The notes under the pieces are model-generated. The model was given only the letters and a program-made list of their open reading frames with translations, was not told the DNA's origin and ran no database searches. The position numbers and the translations under genes are program-made. From Gammaproteobacteria bacterium (GTDB lineage Bacteria; Pseudomonadota; Gammaproteobacteria; Acidithiobacillales; Acidithiobacillaceae), in NCBI GenBank assembly GCA_023381645.1, contig JAMCRJ010000076.1:62001-126000 (forward strand): a stretch of 64,000 nucleotides of DNA, given 5' to 3'. Shown here in pieces: positions 1 through 8,045 of this stretch. Each line of letters starts with the position of its first letter. Positions within the stretch are counted from its first letter, which is position 1.

Positions 1-47
1 ACGTCCGCCGTTCGTAAAAGAGCCCAGACAGGGCCGAAAAGGGAGCT

Positions 48-1388
48 ATGCATTCTGATTATCAACGTCGGCCTGCCCAAAGGGGGCCAGTGCGGTCGAA
101 TCCGCCATCGCCGCGCCGGTCCTCTCCCTTAAACGTCCTGACGCTGGCCGTGGGTGCCCTGTTGGCTGGTGCTGGTGACGCCGATGCCATGGATTGCAGC
201 CGGGCGTCAACGTCTGCCGAGCGGACCATTTGCGGAGACAAGAAACTCCTTATTTTGGACCGTGACCTGACGATTGTTTACCATAAGTTCATCCAGGTCT
301 TCTCCGACACCGGGCACTACACCCATCTGGTCGCCGACACGCGAACCGGCCAAAAGGCATGGCTTCGGAAGAGAAATGCCTGTGGCACCGACGCTGCCTG
401 CATCAAAGCCGCCTATGAAAAACGCCTCGCTCTTCTGCAGCGTCATGTCTGTTATCCGCGAGACGACAGCCCCATTTACCAGAAGCCGGCTCCAGTACCG
501 AAACCTGTGTCACAATCGGTTCCGCAGCCGAAGCAACCGCTGGAAACTGCATTTGATTGCACCTCGGCTTACAAGGTGGACTGGTCGTTTCTCTCGGTAA
601 GCGAAGGAGGCGTATGGGTGGAAGGATATGTTCCGGGATACCATAGAGAGGACAGCAACAATGCTGGGCATATCGACAAGACGAGGCATTATAATAGTCC
701 AGATGTAAATAGCGGGGTAACCATAGGGAAAGGCGTTGATCTTGCTCGGCAGACACCACAAAAGCTCCGGCAGGATTTCCAGATATATATAAAATCAAAT
801 GGTAATTCTGGAAATATTGACTATGAAGAAATTATTCGGAATCTTTCTCCTTATATGAATAAAAAACTCACAGGCTGGGCGGCGGTAGAGAAAGTCAAAA
901 GAGATTCTCCCTCTCTTTCCAAGGAGGAAGCTGACTTTCTCACCCGGGCGGTGGAGTTCCGGTTCGTAAGGCAGGTAGAGGGGCAGTTCAACAGGAAAAA
1001 CGAGATCGGCACTACATTCCAACAACTTCCTGCCGAGGCGCAAACCGTTCTTCTGGACTTTTCTTACAACTATGGAAGCAGTGATGCCATGGCCAAGAAG
1101 GAGAAGAAGACCAAACAGGACAGCACCAGGAATGTCACATGGTCCTCATACTACAGTGGAGACTGGCAGACGCTGGCAACAAAACTTCAGAATTTCGATA
1201 TTCCGGATCATCGCGCCATGTACAAAGAACGCAGGGCACGGGAGGGAAAGCTCCTGCAAAGAGCGGTAGATGAAAAGCGATTGCCCGATAAGGGAAACCC
1301 CTGCCCAACGAACGATCCCAAACGTACCGCCCTGTTTGAAAGACGTTACCTATTTTCTCGATACCCGGAAAGGAGCATGTGGTCATGA
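48..1388 (+). CDS. Secreted LprI-like / pesticin-like muramidase fusion protein
   Basis: A 446-residue protein. A basic N-terminus leads into a hydrophobic stretch (about residues 28-47, ending ADA), which I read as an export signal. Residues about 50-135 look like an LprI/DUF1311 domain with paired cysteines (AERTIC, RNACGTDAAC). A Pro-rich linker (145-165) follows. Residues about 180-400 resemble the T4-lysozyme-fold muramidase domain of pesticin: SEGG at 185-188, then SGVTIGKGVDL at 222-232. E186, T225 and D231 fit the Glu/Thr/Asp catalytic set of pesticin, including the T+6=D spacing. The likely role is cleavage of peptidoglycan glycan strands in the periplasm or outside the cell. The next gene, also LprI-like, overlaps its stop by ATGA, so the two are probably co-expressed. 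The domain calls are from motifs only; the LprI half could be a binding or regulatory module. Confidence 0.62.
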   Translation: MHSDYQRRPAQRGPVRSNPPSPRRSSPLNVLTLAVGALLAGAGDADAMDCSRASTSAERTICGDKKLLILDRDLTIVYHKFIQVFSDTGHYTHLVADTRTGQKAWLRKRNACGTDAACIKAAYEKRLALLQRHVCYPRDDSPIYQKPAPVPKPVSQSVPQPKQPLETAFDCTSAYKVDWSFLSVSEGGVWVEGYVPGYHREDSNNAGHIDKTRHYNSPDVNSGVTIGKGVDLARQTPQKLRQDFQIYIKSNGNSGNIDYEEIIRNLSPYMNKKLTGWAAVEKVKRDSPSLSKEEADFLTRAVEFRFVRQVEGQFNRKNEIGTTFQQLPAEAQTVLLDFSYNYGSSDAMAKKEKKTKQDSTRNVTWSSYYSGDWQTLATKLQNFDIPDHRAMYKERRAREGKLLQRAVDEKRLPDKGNPCPTNDPKRTALFERRYLFSRYPERSMWS

Positions 1389-2359
1389 CACATTCTTGGC
1401 AGAAACAGATTTTGGTGGCAACTGCCGCCTTGACATTGGCTATCCCTGCTGTCGCAGGGGATATTCCGCCTACGTCATCTGTACAATGTTCGAAATCAAC
1501 CGGTAGCTCTAAGGCAGTAATCTGCCATATCCAGGGTGACGCCCAGGCACCATTCCTGCAAGAAGACATGTATAACGCCGGGCTTTTTGGGCGCGCCTTG
1601 CGCAATACCCCTCCCGGCAGCCCGGAACAGGAACGCATCATCCAAAGCCAGCGGGAGTATCTCCGGCAGCGCGATGCCTGCGGCAACGACACCATCTGCA
1701 TCATGCGGGTGATGAAGGCGCGCCACCAGGAACTCATTGCGCTCAATGCGCGACTCCAGGTCGACCTTCCCGACGCGGAGATTGCCCGATTCGTCGGTAA
1801 TGCCTATGTTAAGCCCATAGGCGAAACGAATGGCGCAAAAAATACGCAGTACATCAATCTTACGGATCGTATTCTGGGTGCCTTCGAACAATACCCCCCA
1901 GCGCACGTCAAATTCGCCGACGGTAGCACCTTTTTCTGGGGGTTTCGGCAGGGCAACGGCAGCGTGCGTTCCATCGCCATCACCAATGGCCGGGGCCAGG
2001 TACAACTGGTTGGGGCGGTGGATGATCTGCCCGAAATCCACGATGACCTGAATCAGAAGGACCACAGCCTCGAATCCGGACGGATTGCGCTCTTCGTGAG
2101 AGATTCTGCGGCGTTGCAGCGCTATCTGTCGGCAGTACGAGCCTGGACCTGGGCCGATCTGTTGGGGTTCAATGTATCCTGTAACAAGGACGCGCAATGG
2201 CGGAGTCGCTGTGCTGCGGTACAACAATACCGACTTCCCGTCACTGCATATGATCTCCACTGCAAAGCCAGGGCTGGGCGGAAAGTCCTGGTGGAACGAT
2301 GTCCCTTACCGATCCCGGCAAGCAGTGGACACGTTTCTCTGGAGAATTTCCGACAATAG
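1385..2359 (+). CDS. Secreted LprI-like domain protein
   Basis: About 324 residues with a clear signal peptide (hydrophobic run ending PAVAGD). An LprI/DUF1311-like segment follows, with the spaced pattern RDACGNDTICIMRVMKAR at about residues 95-112, like the upstream protein. The remaining ~200 residues, with six or more cysteines, match nothing I recognise. I chose ATG 1385 over GTG 1379 because AGGAG at 1371-1375 sits 9 bases before it, and the start overlaps the upstream stop (ATGA). LprI-family proteins are known as lysozyme inhibitors, so this could protect against, or partner, the muramidase encoded just before it; that pairing is inference. The gene ends 37 bases from the converging sulfur-reductase operon. 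Confidence 0.55.
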   Translation: MTHSWQKQILVATAALTLAIPAVAGDIPPTSSVQCSKSTGSSKAVICHIQGDAQAPFLQEDMYNAGLFGRALRNTPPGSPEQERIIQSQREYLRQRDACGNDTICIMRVMKARHQELIALNARLQVDLPDAEIARFVGNAYVKPIGETNGAKNTQYINLTDRILGAFEQYPPAHVKFADGSTFFWGFRQGNGSVRSIAITNGRGQVQLVGAVDDLPEIHDDLNQKDHSLESGRIALFVRDSAALQRYLSAVRAWTWADLLGFNVSCNKDAQWRSRCAAVQQYRLPVTAYDLHCKARAGRKVLVERCPLPIPASSGHVSLENFRQ

Positions 2360-2396
2360 TTGGGCCTCCGTGTCGGCCCGCGGTTCACGCGATTGC

Positions 2397-2933
2397 TCAT
2401 GGCTCCCTGGGCGCAGGTATCAGCCGCCGCAGAAAATCGCGGCGATCACACCGCTGTTGTTCCTGCATGCTGGCGCGAGTTTTGCGGCGGTGGTCGATCA
2501 CGCCCTCCCAGGCCGCAAACACGGCAGCGGCGTCAGGATAGCGGCGCAGGTTCTGGACCAGCGGTTGCCAGAGAAAATGCCCGATCTCCGGCAGGTATTG
2601 GAGGTGGCCTTGCCCGAGCACGCCGGGAATCTTCAGGCTCAGGGCGGGGGGACCAAGGCCGGTACAGGGCTGATCCACCCGTGCGGCGGCAGACCAGCCT
2701 TCAGGCAGGGGAATATCGGGGGCTTTGAGGGGAATCGCCAGGCGATAGAGGGCGATGGGCGTCAGAAGATAGGCCAGATACCAGTCTTGCACTTTTTGCA
2801 AATCCCGTATCTCGACAGAGAGCCCCGGATGGACGTTGGGGCTATTTGCAAAGCAGCGTTGATGCCAGTCGGCAAACACCTCCTCCAGGGTCTGCGCCAT
2901 ATTGTCGCGATCCGTCATGAGTCGCCAATTCAT
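2397..2933 (-). CDS. HybE-like assembly chaperone
   Basis: A 178-residue soluble protein. The order LEEVF, hydrophobic core WYLAYLLTPIALYRLAIP, LPEIGHFLWQPLV and DAAAVFAAW resembles HybE, the chaperone of NiFe-hydrogenase assembly that checks the cofactor-bearing subunit before Tat export. It is the last gene of the sulfur-reductase operon, and its ATG overlaps the TorD-like stop (ATGA). No hydrogenase is encoded nearby, so it more likely acts on the Tat-exported molybdoenzyme of this operon. The similarity is moderate; another TorD-like or unrelated redox-enzyme maturation protein is possible. Confidence 0.5.
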   Translation of the reverse strand: MNWRLMTDRDNMAQTLEEVFADWHQRCFANSPNVHPGLSVEIRDLQKVQDWYLAYLLTPIALYRLAIPLKAPDIPLPEGWSAAARVDQPCTGLGPPALSLKIPGVLGQGHLQYLPEIGHFLWQPLVQNLRRYPDAAAVFAAWEGVIDHRRKTRASMQEQQRCDRRDFLRRLIPAPREP

Positions 2934-3457
2934 GGGCGCAATCCTTTAGCCTGACGGCGGATTTCGCCAGCCAGCTCCCGATAAAATGTGAACTCGGCAT
3001 GCCCTTCCAGACAGTCGCAGAAACGATCCAGCCAGTCCGCCAGATATTCCCGGTAAAAATCTGCTGCCGCGGACGTATCGTCCTTCTCCAGAAAAAAGCT
3101 GATAAACTCCGCCATGGTGCCTAGGTAATCTGCAGGCAGCCCTTGAATGGCGAGCTCAAACTGTCCATAAAAACGTTCCAGTTCGCCGGCGCGGTGACCG
3201 TCCAGCACTCCGTCCTCCAGGAAAGGGGAAGCGAAGGGGGGACAGACGGCAGGGAAGGTGAATAGCCGGGTATGCTCACCCTGCCAGGCATCCAGGGCCA
3301 CTGTAGCCAATTCCCCCAGGGCGGGCGTCAACCACTCCGGCTGATAGGGTTGTTCGCTGATCAACTCCATGGAGTCGGCGGCGGGCTCGGCCAGGGCCAT
3401 GGCGATAAAGCGCCAGGCCTCCGCATGCACACCCGCTTCAGTGGCTGGTGAGGACAT
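2930..3457 (-). CDS. TorD/DmsD-family molybdoenzyme chaperone
   Basis: About 175 residues, all-helical in appearance. It shows the TorD-family layout EHTRLFTFPAVCPPFASPF (compare E-x-x-R-L-F ... P-P-x-x-S) and a conserved C-terminal helix with YREYLADWLDRFC. Such proteins bind the Tat signal of a molybdopterin catalytic subunit and hold it until the cofactor is inserted. I start at ATG 3457; the upstream extension to 3556 lies inside the NrfD gene and has unrelated Ser/Pro-rich composition. The start overlaps the nrfD-like gene by 20 bases and the stop overlaps the next gene, so it is translationally coupled in the operon. Confidence 0.75.
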   Translation of the reverse strand: MSSPATEAGVHAEAWRFIAMALAEPAADSMELISEQPYQPEWLTPALGELATVALDAWQGEHTRLFTFPAVCPPFASPFLEDGVLDGHRAGELERFYGQFELAIQGLPADYLGTMAEFISFFLEKDDTSAAADFYREYLADWLDRFCDCLEGHAEFTFYRELAGEIRRQAKGLRP

Positions 3458-4472
3458 GATAGATACCCGCACCGAGGACGCCGTCGTGGCCGGCATTGGC
3501 CCAGGGGAAGACATACACCCCGCTGGCGAGGAAGTAATGGCGGAGCAGGAAGCCACCCAGCAGCACCATACAGGCAGTGAGGATCACCGGAGCGCTGCCC
3601 TTCCAACCCTTGAACGTGCCTTTGATCTCCAGCAGGAAGGGCAGAATCAGACCGATAATCAAGAAGCCTATAATCCAACCCCAACTGTGCAGGAGGATAT
3701 GCAGTGTGGCCTGACCGCTGAGATTGCCCGGCAAAATGACCAGCATGATGCTGAAAATCAGCACGATTTCAATGGCGATGAGGAGCATGTCCAGACGCTC
3801 ATACCAGCGGGCCATGGCGTCATGCTGATGCAGTACGCCGTACAGCACCAGCAATTGAAAAGCGAGTGCCGTAGAGAAAGCGGAAACGGTGAACAAGGGC
3901 GGCACCAGGTCATTGGCCCAGAGGGTTGCCGCCGGGAAAGAGCGCAGCAGCAGCCCTGTATACACAGCGGTGCCTACTCCGCAGAGGATGGCCAGCCAGG
4001 CAATGGGGGTGCGCAGTTTCTGCGCCCAGACGCCCACCAGTTTGATCAGCGGCAGTTCGAACCAGAAATTCAGCCAGCGTCCCACCAGCGGCAGGCGGCG
4101 GAACCATGGTTCATCGATCATCAGTGGCCAAATGTAGAGCAGGCCGAAAACCATCGCCCAGACGATGAACTGGGTACCCCAGGCGATCCAGGACCAAGGC
4201 AGGAAGAAGGGATTCCAGGGCATCAGGATTTCCCAGACATTGAGGGGGTGAAGCAGATCGATCAGCAGCAGAGCGGAGCCAACGCCCAGAAAAGCCTCTC
4301 CCGCCAGGGTACCCCAGAGGGTGACGGCCCGGTTGGCGCGGAAATGGAGATGACTGAAGAGACTCAGGGCAATGAGGGCTGCACCCAGACCGCCGAGGAA
4401 AAGATAGGCCGCGACCAGCGTCGCCCAGCGGTCCTGAACAATGAGACTGGTGGCAAAATGGACCGAGTTCAT
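3438..4472 (-). CDS. NrfD/PsrC-type quinol-binding membrane subunit
   Basis: A 344-residue integral membrane protein with about eight to ten hydrophobic helices. It begins with the NrfD-family pattern WATLVAAYLFLGGLGAAL and contains PWSWIAWG and HSWGWIIGF segments. In polysulfide, thiosulfate and sulfur reductases this subunit anchors the catalytic and iron-sulfur subunits on the outer face of the inner membrane and oxidises quinol. It overlaps the iron-sulfur subunit gene by ATGA (4469-4472). The context makes it the anchor of the reductase encoded at 5103-7853. Confidence 0.85.
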   Translation of the reverse strand: MNSVHFATSLIVQDRWATLVAAYLFLGGLGAALIALSLFSHLHFRANRAVTLWGTLAGEAFLGVGSALLLIDLLHPLNVWEILMPWNPFFLPWSWIAWGTQFIVWAMVFGLLYIWPLMIDEPWFRRLPLVGRWLNFWFELPLIKLVGVWAQKLRTPIAWLAILCGVGTAVYTGLLLRSFPAATLWANDLVPPLFTVSAFSTALAFQLLVLYGVLHQHDAMARWYERLDMLLIAIEIVLIFSIMLVILPGNLSGQATLHILLHSWGWIIGFLIIGLILPFLLEIKGTFKGWKGSAPVILTACMVLLGGFLLRHYFLASGVYVFPWANAGHDGVLGAGIYHVLTSH

Positions 4473-5092
4473 ACGAGATCCTCCGGAAGCTTGTGGATGT
4501 AGTAAATATTGGGGCCGGTGCCCAGTTCGGTGAGCAGACCCTGAGCCTTGCCGGTGGCGACCACCTTGGTGATGAGATCGTTGGGGTTGTCCAGGTCACC
4601 AAAAATACGGGAGTGGGCCACACAGGTTTCCACGCAGGCGGGCTCCAGACCTTGCTGCAGGCGGCCGTAGCAGAAGTCGCATTTGTCGATGCTGGGCACC
4701 GTACGCTTGAGAAAATCCTTGCCGTAATAGCCTAGGCCCTTGTCGATATCGTTGCTGTCGGCAGGGTAGCGGGCATCGTAAGGACAGGCCATGGCGCAGG
4801 CCTGGCAACCCATGCAGATGTCGGGGTTGACGCGGACGATGCCATTGGCCTCCTTCCAGGTGGCGCCAGTCGGGCAGACGCTCACACAGGGCGGGTTATC
4901 GCAATGGTTACAGAGTTTGGGAAAAAACTGGCGGAGGAACTTGTCCCCGATTTCAATTTCTTCGTCGTACACATAGGTGCGGTACTTTTCCGGATTCCAC
5001 ACCGGCGTCTGGTTTTCCATGGCGCAAGCGGCCATACAGGCATTGCAGCCGACGCAGGTATCCAGATTGATGAGCATGGCATATTTGGTCAT
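4469..5092 (-). CDS. Four-[4Fe-4S] electron-transfer subunit (PsrB/PhsB-like)
   Basis: A 207-residue ferredoxin-like protein with four cysteine clusters: CVGCNACMAAC (C13, C16, C19, C23), CNHCDNPPCVSVCP, CMGCQACAMACP and CDFCYGRL...CVETCV. This is the standard DmsB/PsrB/PhsB arrangement that carries electrons from the NrfD anchor to the molybdopterin subunit. There is no Tat signal of its own; partners of this type are co-exported with the catalytic subunit. It lies 10 bases downstream of the catalytic gene and overlaps the NrfD gene. Confidence 0.88.
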   Translation of the reverse strand: MTKYAMLINLDTCVGCNACMAACAMENQTPVWNPEKYRTYVYDEEIEIGDKFLRQFFPKLCNHCDNPPCVSVCPTGATWKEANGIVRVNPDICMGCQACAMACPYDARYPADSNDIDKGLGYYGKDFLKRTVPSIDKCDFCYGRLQQGLEPACVETCVAHSRIFGDLDNPNDLITKVVATGKAQGLLTELGTGPNIYYIHKLPEDLV

Positions 5093-5102
5093 GACAGATT
5101 CC

Positions 5103-7853
5103 TCAGGCGCGTTCGAGGCGCACGGTGAATTCCTGGGAGCGGAAACCGCCGCTCACCGGTTCGATGAAGTTGGGCGTGATTTTGTTCAGGGCCGTGCCCA
5201 TGCGATAGCCATGGGTGAGGGCTGGATTCTGGTCGCCATAGCCACTGTAGAGAAAGACGGTATCTTCCCGGACGAGGCGGGTGACATGAACCGATGCCTC
5301 GGCCTTCTGCTGCGTGAGTTGGTTGGTCACCCATACCTTGTCGCCTTCCTTGAGTCCGAGTTTGCCGGCACGCTGACTGTGCACCCATAGGCCCGTATAA
5401 ATCTCGCCGCGGAACTTGCTGATGCTCACCAGGGGTTGGAAATCGTTGTTGGGCGAACAATGGGAAACCACGGGCACCATGCCGAAGGTAAAATAGAACT
5501 CGTCATCGGCCATGGGTGCCTTGCTGCCCGGCCGACAGTCGGCGGGAATGTGGGTGGCCAGTACCGAAAAATAAGGGTCATCCCAGAGGCCGAACTGCTC
5601 GCGCAATTGCCCGTAGAGGTTGCTGTAGAACTCGGCGCGCCCGCTGGGCGTCGGCAAGGCCATCTTGCGCGGCATCCCGTAGTTGGCGATGAGTTCGTCC
5701 GCCTTGGCCACCGGATAGACCCCGTTCTTTCGCAGATCTGCGTCGAGTTTTTGCGGAGTGATGCCGAGGCCTTTGGCTTTGGCTTCAAAATCCATTTGGC
5801 GGAGGGCCATGGTGAAGGGATTCTGGATGCCCTTGGCGCGCTTTTCCTCGGTAAGGGCCTTGAGCCGCGCCGCGGGAATACCCATCAAATCCTGCACGGA
5901 CTGGTAATAGGGCTCGGAACTGCCGGTCAGCACTTCCGTCAATTTCAGGAAGGCGTCGGTCAGGATAACGTTGTCATAGGCCGGTGGAATAGCCTGATAG
6001 CGGGTGATGAGCATGTTGTCGGGATTGACGCCGTTGCCGTAAATGGAAGGTTCGTCCCGTTCCAGATACGTGAGCTCCGGCAGCACCACGTCGGCATAGG
6101 CGACGGTGTCTGCGGGCATGACGTCCATGACCACCACCAGTTCCATGTTGGGGTGGGTGAACGCCTCCTGCCAGAAGCCCTCCGGCGCATCGCGCATGGG
6201 ATTGGTACCGTTCAGGAGTATCGCCTTGCACAGGTAGGGCGCACCCTTCCAGGTGAGCTTCCCCCTGATGGCGGAATCCAACCCTACCTCCGTGGTGAAG
6301 GGGAAGGCCGCCCAGTCCGGAGAGTTCTTGGGGGTCTGGTCGCGGTGCACCGCCGCCCAGGCCGGGTAACCGTGGTCATGAGTACCCGGATTGGCCGCCG
6401 CATTGGCGGCCCAGTAGACGAAAGGCATGCCTGCAAGGCTCGCCAGTGGCGGAGCCTTGGGGTTGTCCTTTTGGGCCCACATGTTGCGCACCTGTTCGCG
6501 GTAATCACCGCCGAAGATCCAGCCACCGGGCACATCCAGTCTACCTTTCAGGGTCTGGATCATGGCCTGCACCCTGCGCAGCATCTGGATGTTGCCGTAA
6601 CGGGCGCCGGACCAGCCGGGGATGACGATGGGGGATTTGGCTGTAGAGAACTCCCGGGCGATTTTGCGGATATCGTCGGCGCTGATGCCGGTATTGGCCG
6701 CTGCCCATTCCGGGGTGTAGGGCTGGAGCTCCTGATGCTGGGCGTCAAAGACCGTCAGCATGGCTTCGCCGTCGTGCTGAAAGCCCTTGGGGGTGTGCAG
6801 CAGGGGCGTGACGCTGGCTCCGGCGCTGCTTTGCAGGTTATGGTTGCTGAAGGCAGGCAGAAACACCACCTGTCCGCTGTGCGCATCGATGACAGCGGGT
6901 TCTTTTTTGTCGGAAAGATAGAGTGCCCAGGCGTTGTGCTGGTTTTTGCGGACCAGGAAAGGCATGTTGCTGTGGCGGATGAGGAAGTCCTCGTCATACC
7001 AGCCGTTATCCATCATCTCGCGGAGCATGGCCAGGGTGAAATCGAGATCGGTACCGGGTCTGATGGCGTACCACTCATCCGCCTTGGCCGCTGTCTCCGA
7101 GGCGCGCGGGTCCAGAACGACGACCTTGGCACCTTTTTCCTTGCCTGCGGAAAAGCGCACGGCCCGGCAGGTGGAAACGCCGCCGATGCAGGCATTGCCG
7201 ATGATGGAGAGGATGTAATCGCTGTTTTCGTAGTCCTCGATGTTTTCACCATGCACGACAAAGTTGCCGATCATGGAATTGGTGCCGAGGTGACCGTCAA
7301 AGACGCAGTTTTGGGTGGGCGAGGTGATGAGGTTGGGGCACTGGATGGCAGAGGTGAAGGCAATGGTATGGGGCACGTAGAAGGAGCAGGTGCTCCAGCC
7401 GCCGTAAACCGTCCACTCCCAGGGCTTGATGTTTTTGTTCTTCTGGGCAATGTAGTCCCAGGCTTCTTCCCAGGTTGCCGAACGGAATTTCATCTCGCCG
7501 CGCTTGCTGCCGGCTATGCGGATCAGTGGTGTTTTAATGCGGTTGGCGCTGTATACCTGGCGCAACCCGGACTGGCCGCGGGCGCAGATCTTGTCGCCAT
7601 TGAGGGTGGAATTGGGATTGCCGCCGAGTTTCATGATGCGCTGCTTGCCTTTTTTTTCCGCGACGGTAATGCGCAGCGAGCAAAAGGAAGAGCAGTAATT
7701 GCAGATGGAGTGGGCGAAGTGGTCGGCAGTGTCAGGATGCGTGGGACCGGCCAGTCTGATCCAGTCGGGATGGTAGAGAGTCGCGCCCACGGCACTGACG
7801 CTGGTGCTTTTAAGAAAGGTACGGCGGGTCATTTTTGGAAACTGCCAAGCCAT
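5103..7853 (-). CDS. Tat-exported molybdopterin oxidoreductase, probable sulfur/polysulfide reductase catalytic subunit
   Basis: About 916 residues. A Tat signal (TRRTFLKS at residues 9-16) is followed by an N-terminal [4Fe-4S] motif (CNYCSSFC ... KICARG), and then the long molybdopterin-guanine-dinucleotide domain and C-terminal dinucleotide-binding domain (GMVPVVSHCSPNNDFQP, GDKVWVTNQ). Family: PsrA/PhsA/SreA group of the DMSO-reductase superfamily. It would reduce sulfur, polysulfide or thiosulfate in the periplasm using quinol electrons. I chose ATG 7853 because AGGAGG lies 7 bases before it; a start at 7874 would precede that Shine-Dalgarno. At 916 residues it is longer than typical PsrA (~750), nearer tetrathionate-reductase size, so the exact substrate is uncertain. 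It is the first gene of a five-gene operon behind an FNR-type site. Confidence 0.78.
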   Translation of the reverse strand: MAWQFPKMTRRTFLKSTSVSAVGATLYHPDWIRLAGPTHPDTADHFAHSICNYCSSFCSLRITVAEKKGKQRIMKLGGNPNSTLNGDKICARGQSGLRQVYSANRIKTPLIRIAGSKRGEMKFRSATWEEAWDYIAQKNKNIKPWEWTVYGGWSTCSFYVPHTIAFTSAIQCPNLITSPTQNCVFDGHLGTNSMIGNFVVHGENIEDYENSDYILSIIGNACIGGVSTCRAVRFSAGKEKGAKVVVLDPRASETAAKADEWYAIRPGTDLDFTLAMLREMMDNGWYDEDFLIRHSNMPFLVRKNQHNAWALYLSDKKEPAVIDAHSGQVVFLPAFSNHNLQSSAGASVTPLLHTPKGFQHDGEAMLTVFDAQHQELQPYTPEWAAANTGISADDIRKIAREFSTAKSPIVIPGWSGARYGNIQMLRRVQAMIQTLKGRLDVPGGWIFGGDYREQVRNMWAQKDNPKAPPLASLAGMPFVYWAANAAANPGTHDHGYPAWAAVHRDQTPKNSPDWAAFPFTTEVGLDSAIRGKLTWKGAPYLCKAILLNGTNPMRDAPEGFWQEAFTHPNMELVVVMDVMPADTVAYADVVLPELTYLERDEPSIYGNGVNPDNMLITRYQAIPPAYDNVILTDAFLKLTEVLTGSSEPYYQSVQDLMGIPAARLKALTEEKRAKGIQNPFTMALRQMDFEAKAKGLGITPQKLDADLRKNGVYPVAKADELIANYGMPRKMALPTPSGRAEFYSNLYGQLREQFGLWDDPYFSVLATHIPADCRPGSKAPMADDEFYFTFGMVPVVSHCSPNNDFQPLVSISKFRGEIYTGLWVHSQRAGKLGLKEGDKVWVTNQLTQQKAEASVHVTRLVREDTVFLYSGYGDQNPALTHGYRMGTALNKITPNFIEPVSGGFRSQEFTVRLERA

Positions 7854-7928
7854 TTGAAGGCCTCCTGTGCACAATAAGCGCTATGTTTTTAATAATATAA
7901 TGAGTTTAGTATGTCATTATATGGTGAT

Positions 7929-7971
7929 ATGCTACGCGCCTTGGTGCCGAGGAGGAATTGATAAAAATCAA
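7929..7971 (-). promoter_or_regulatory. FNR/ANR-type operator and candidate -10 of the sulfur-reductase operon
   Basis: TTGATAAAAATCAA at 7958-7971 is an exact TTGAT-N4-ATCAA FNR consensus. On the minus strand a -10-like TAGCAT lies at 7929-7934. The box centre is about 33 bases from the hexamer centre, which is the geometry of an FNR class II promoter (activator near -41.5). The molybdoenzyme ATG is about 75 bases further on. This indicates induction under oxygen limitation. The whole 7854-8045 gap is very AT-rich. Confidence 0.75.
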
Positions 7972-8045
7972 TTTATTTATTGCAATGTTCTATATAGATA
8001 TATAATATTATAATATATTGGCGCGGTGTGCCCAGTGCTTCATTC

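Noticed and set aside
5436..7877. 813-codon plus-strand open frame opposite the molybdoenzyme gene
   Set aside because: It is an antisense shadow created by GC-rich codons; its product is Gly/His/Val-rich without domains, while the minus strand encodes a complete Tat-dependent enzyme.
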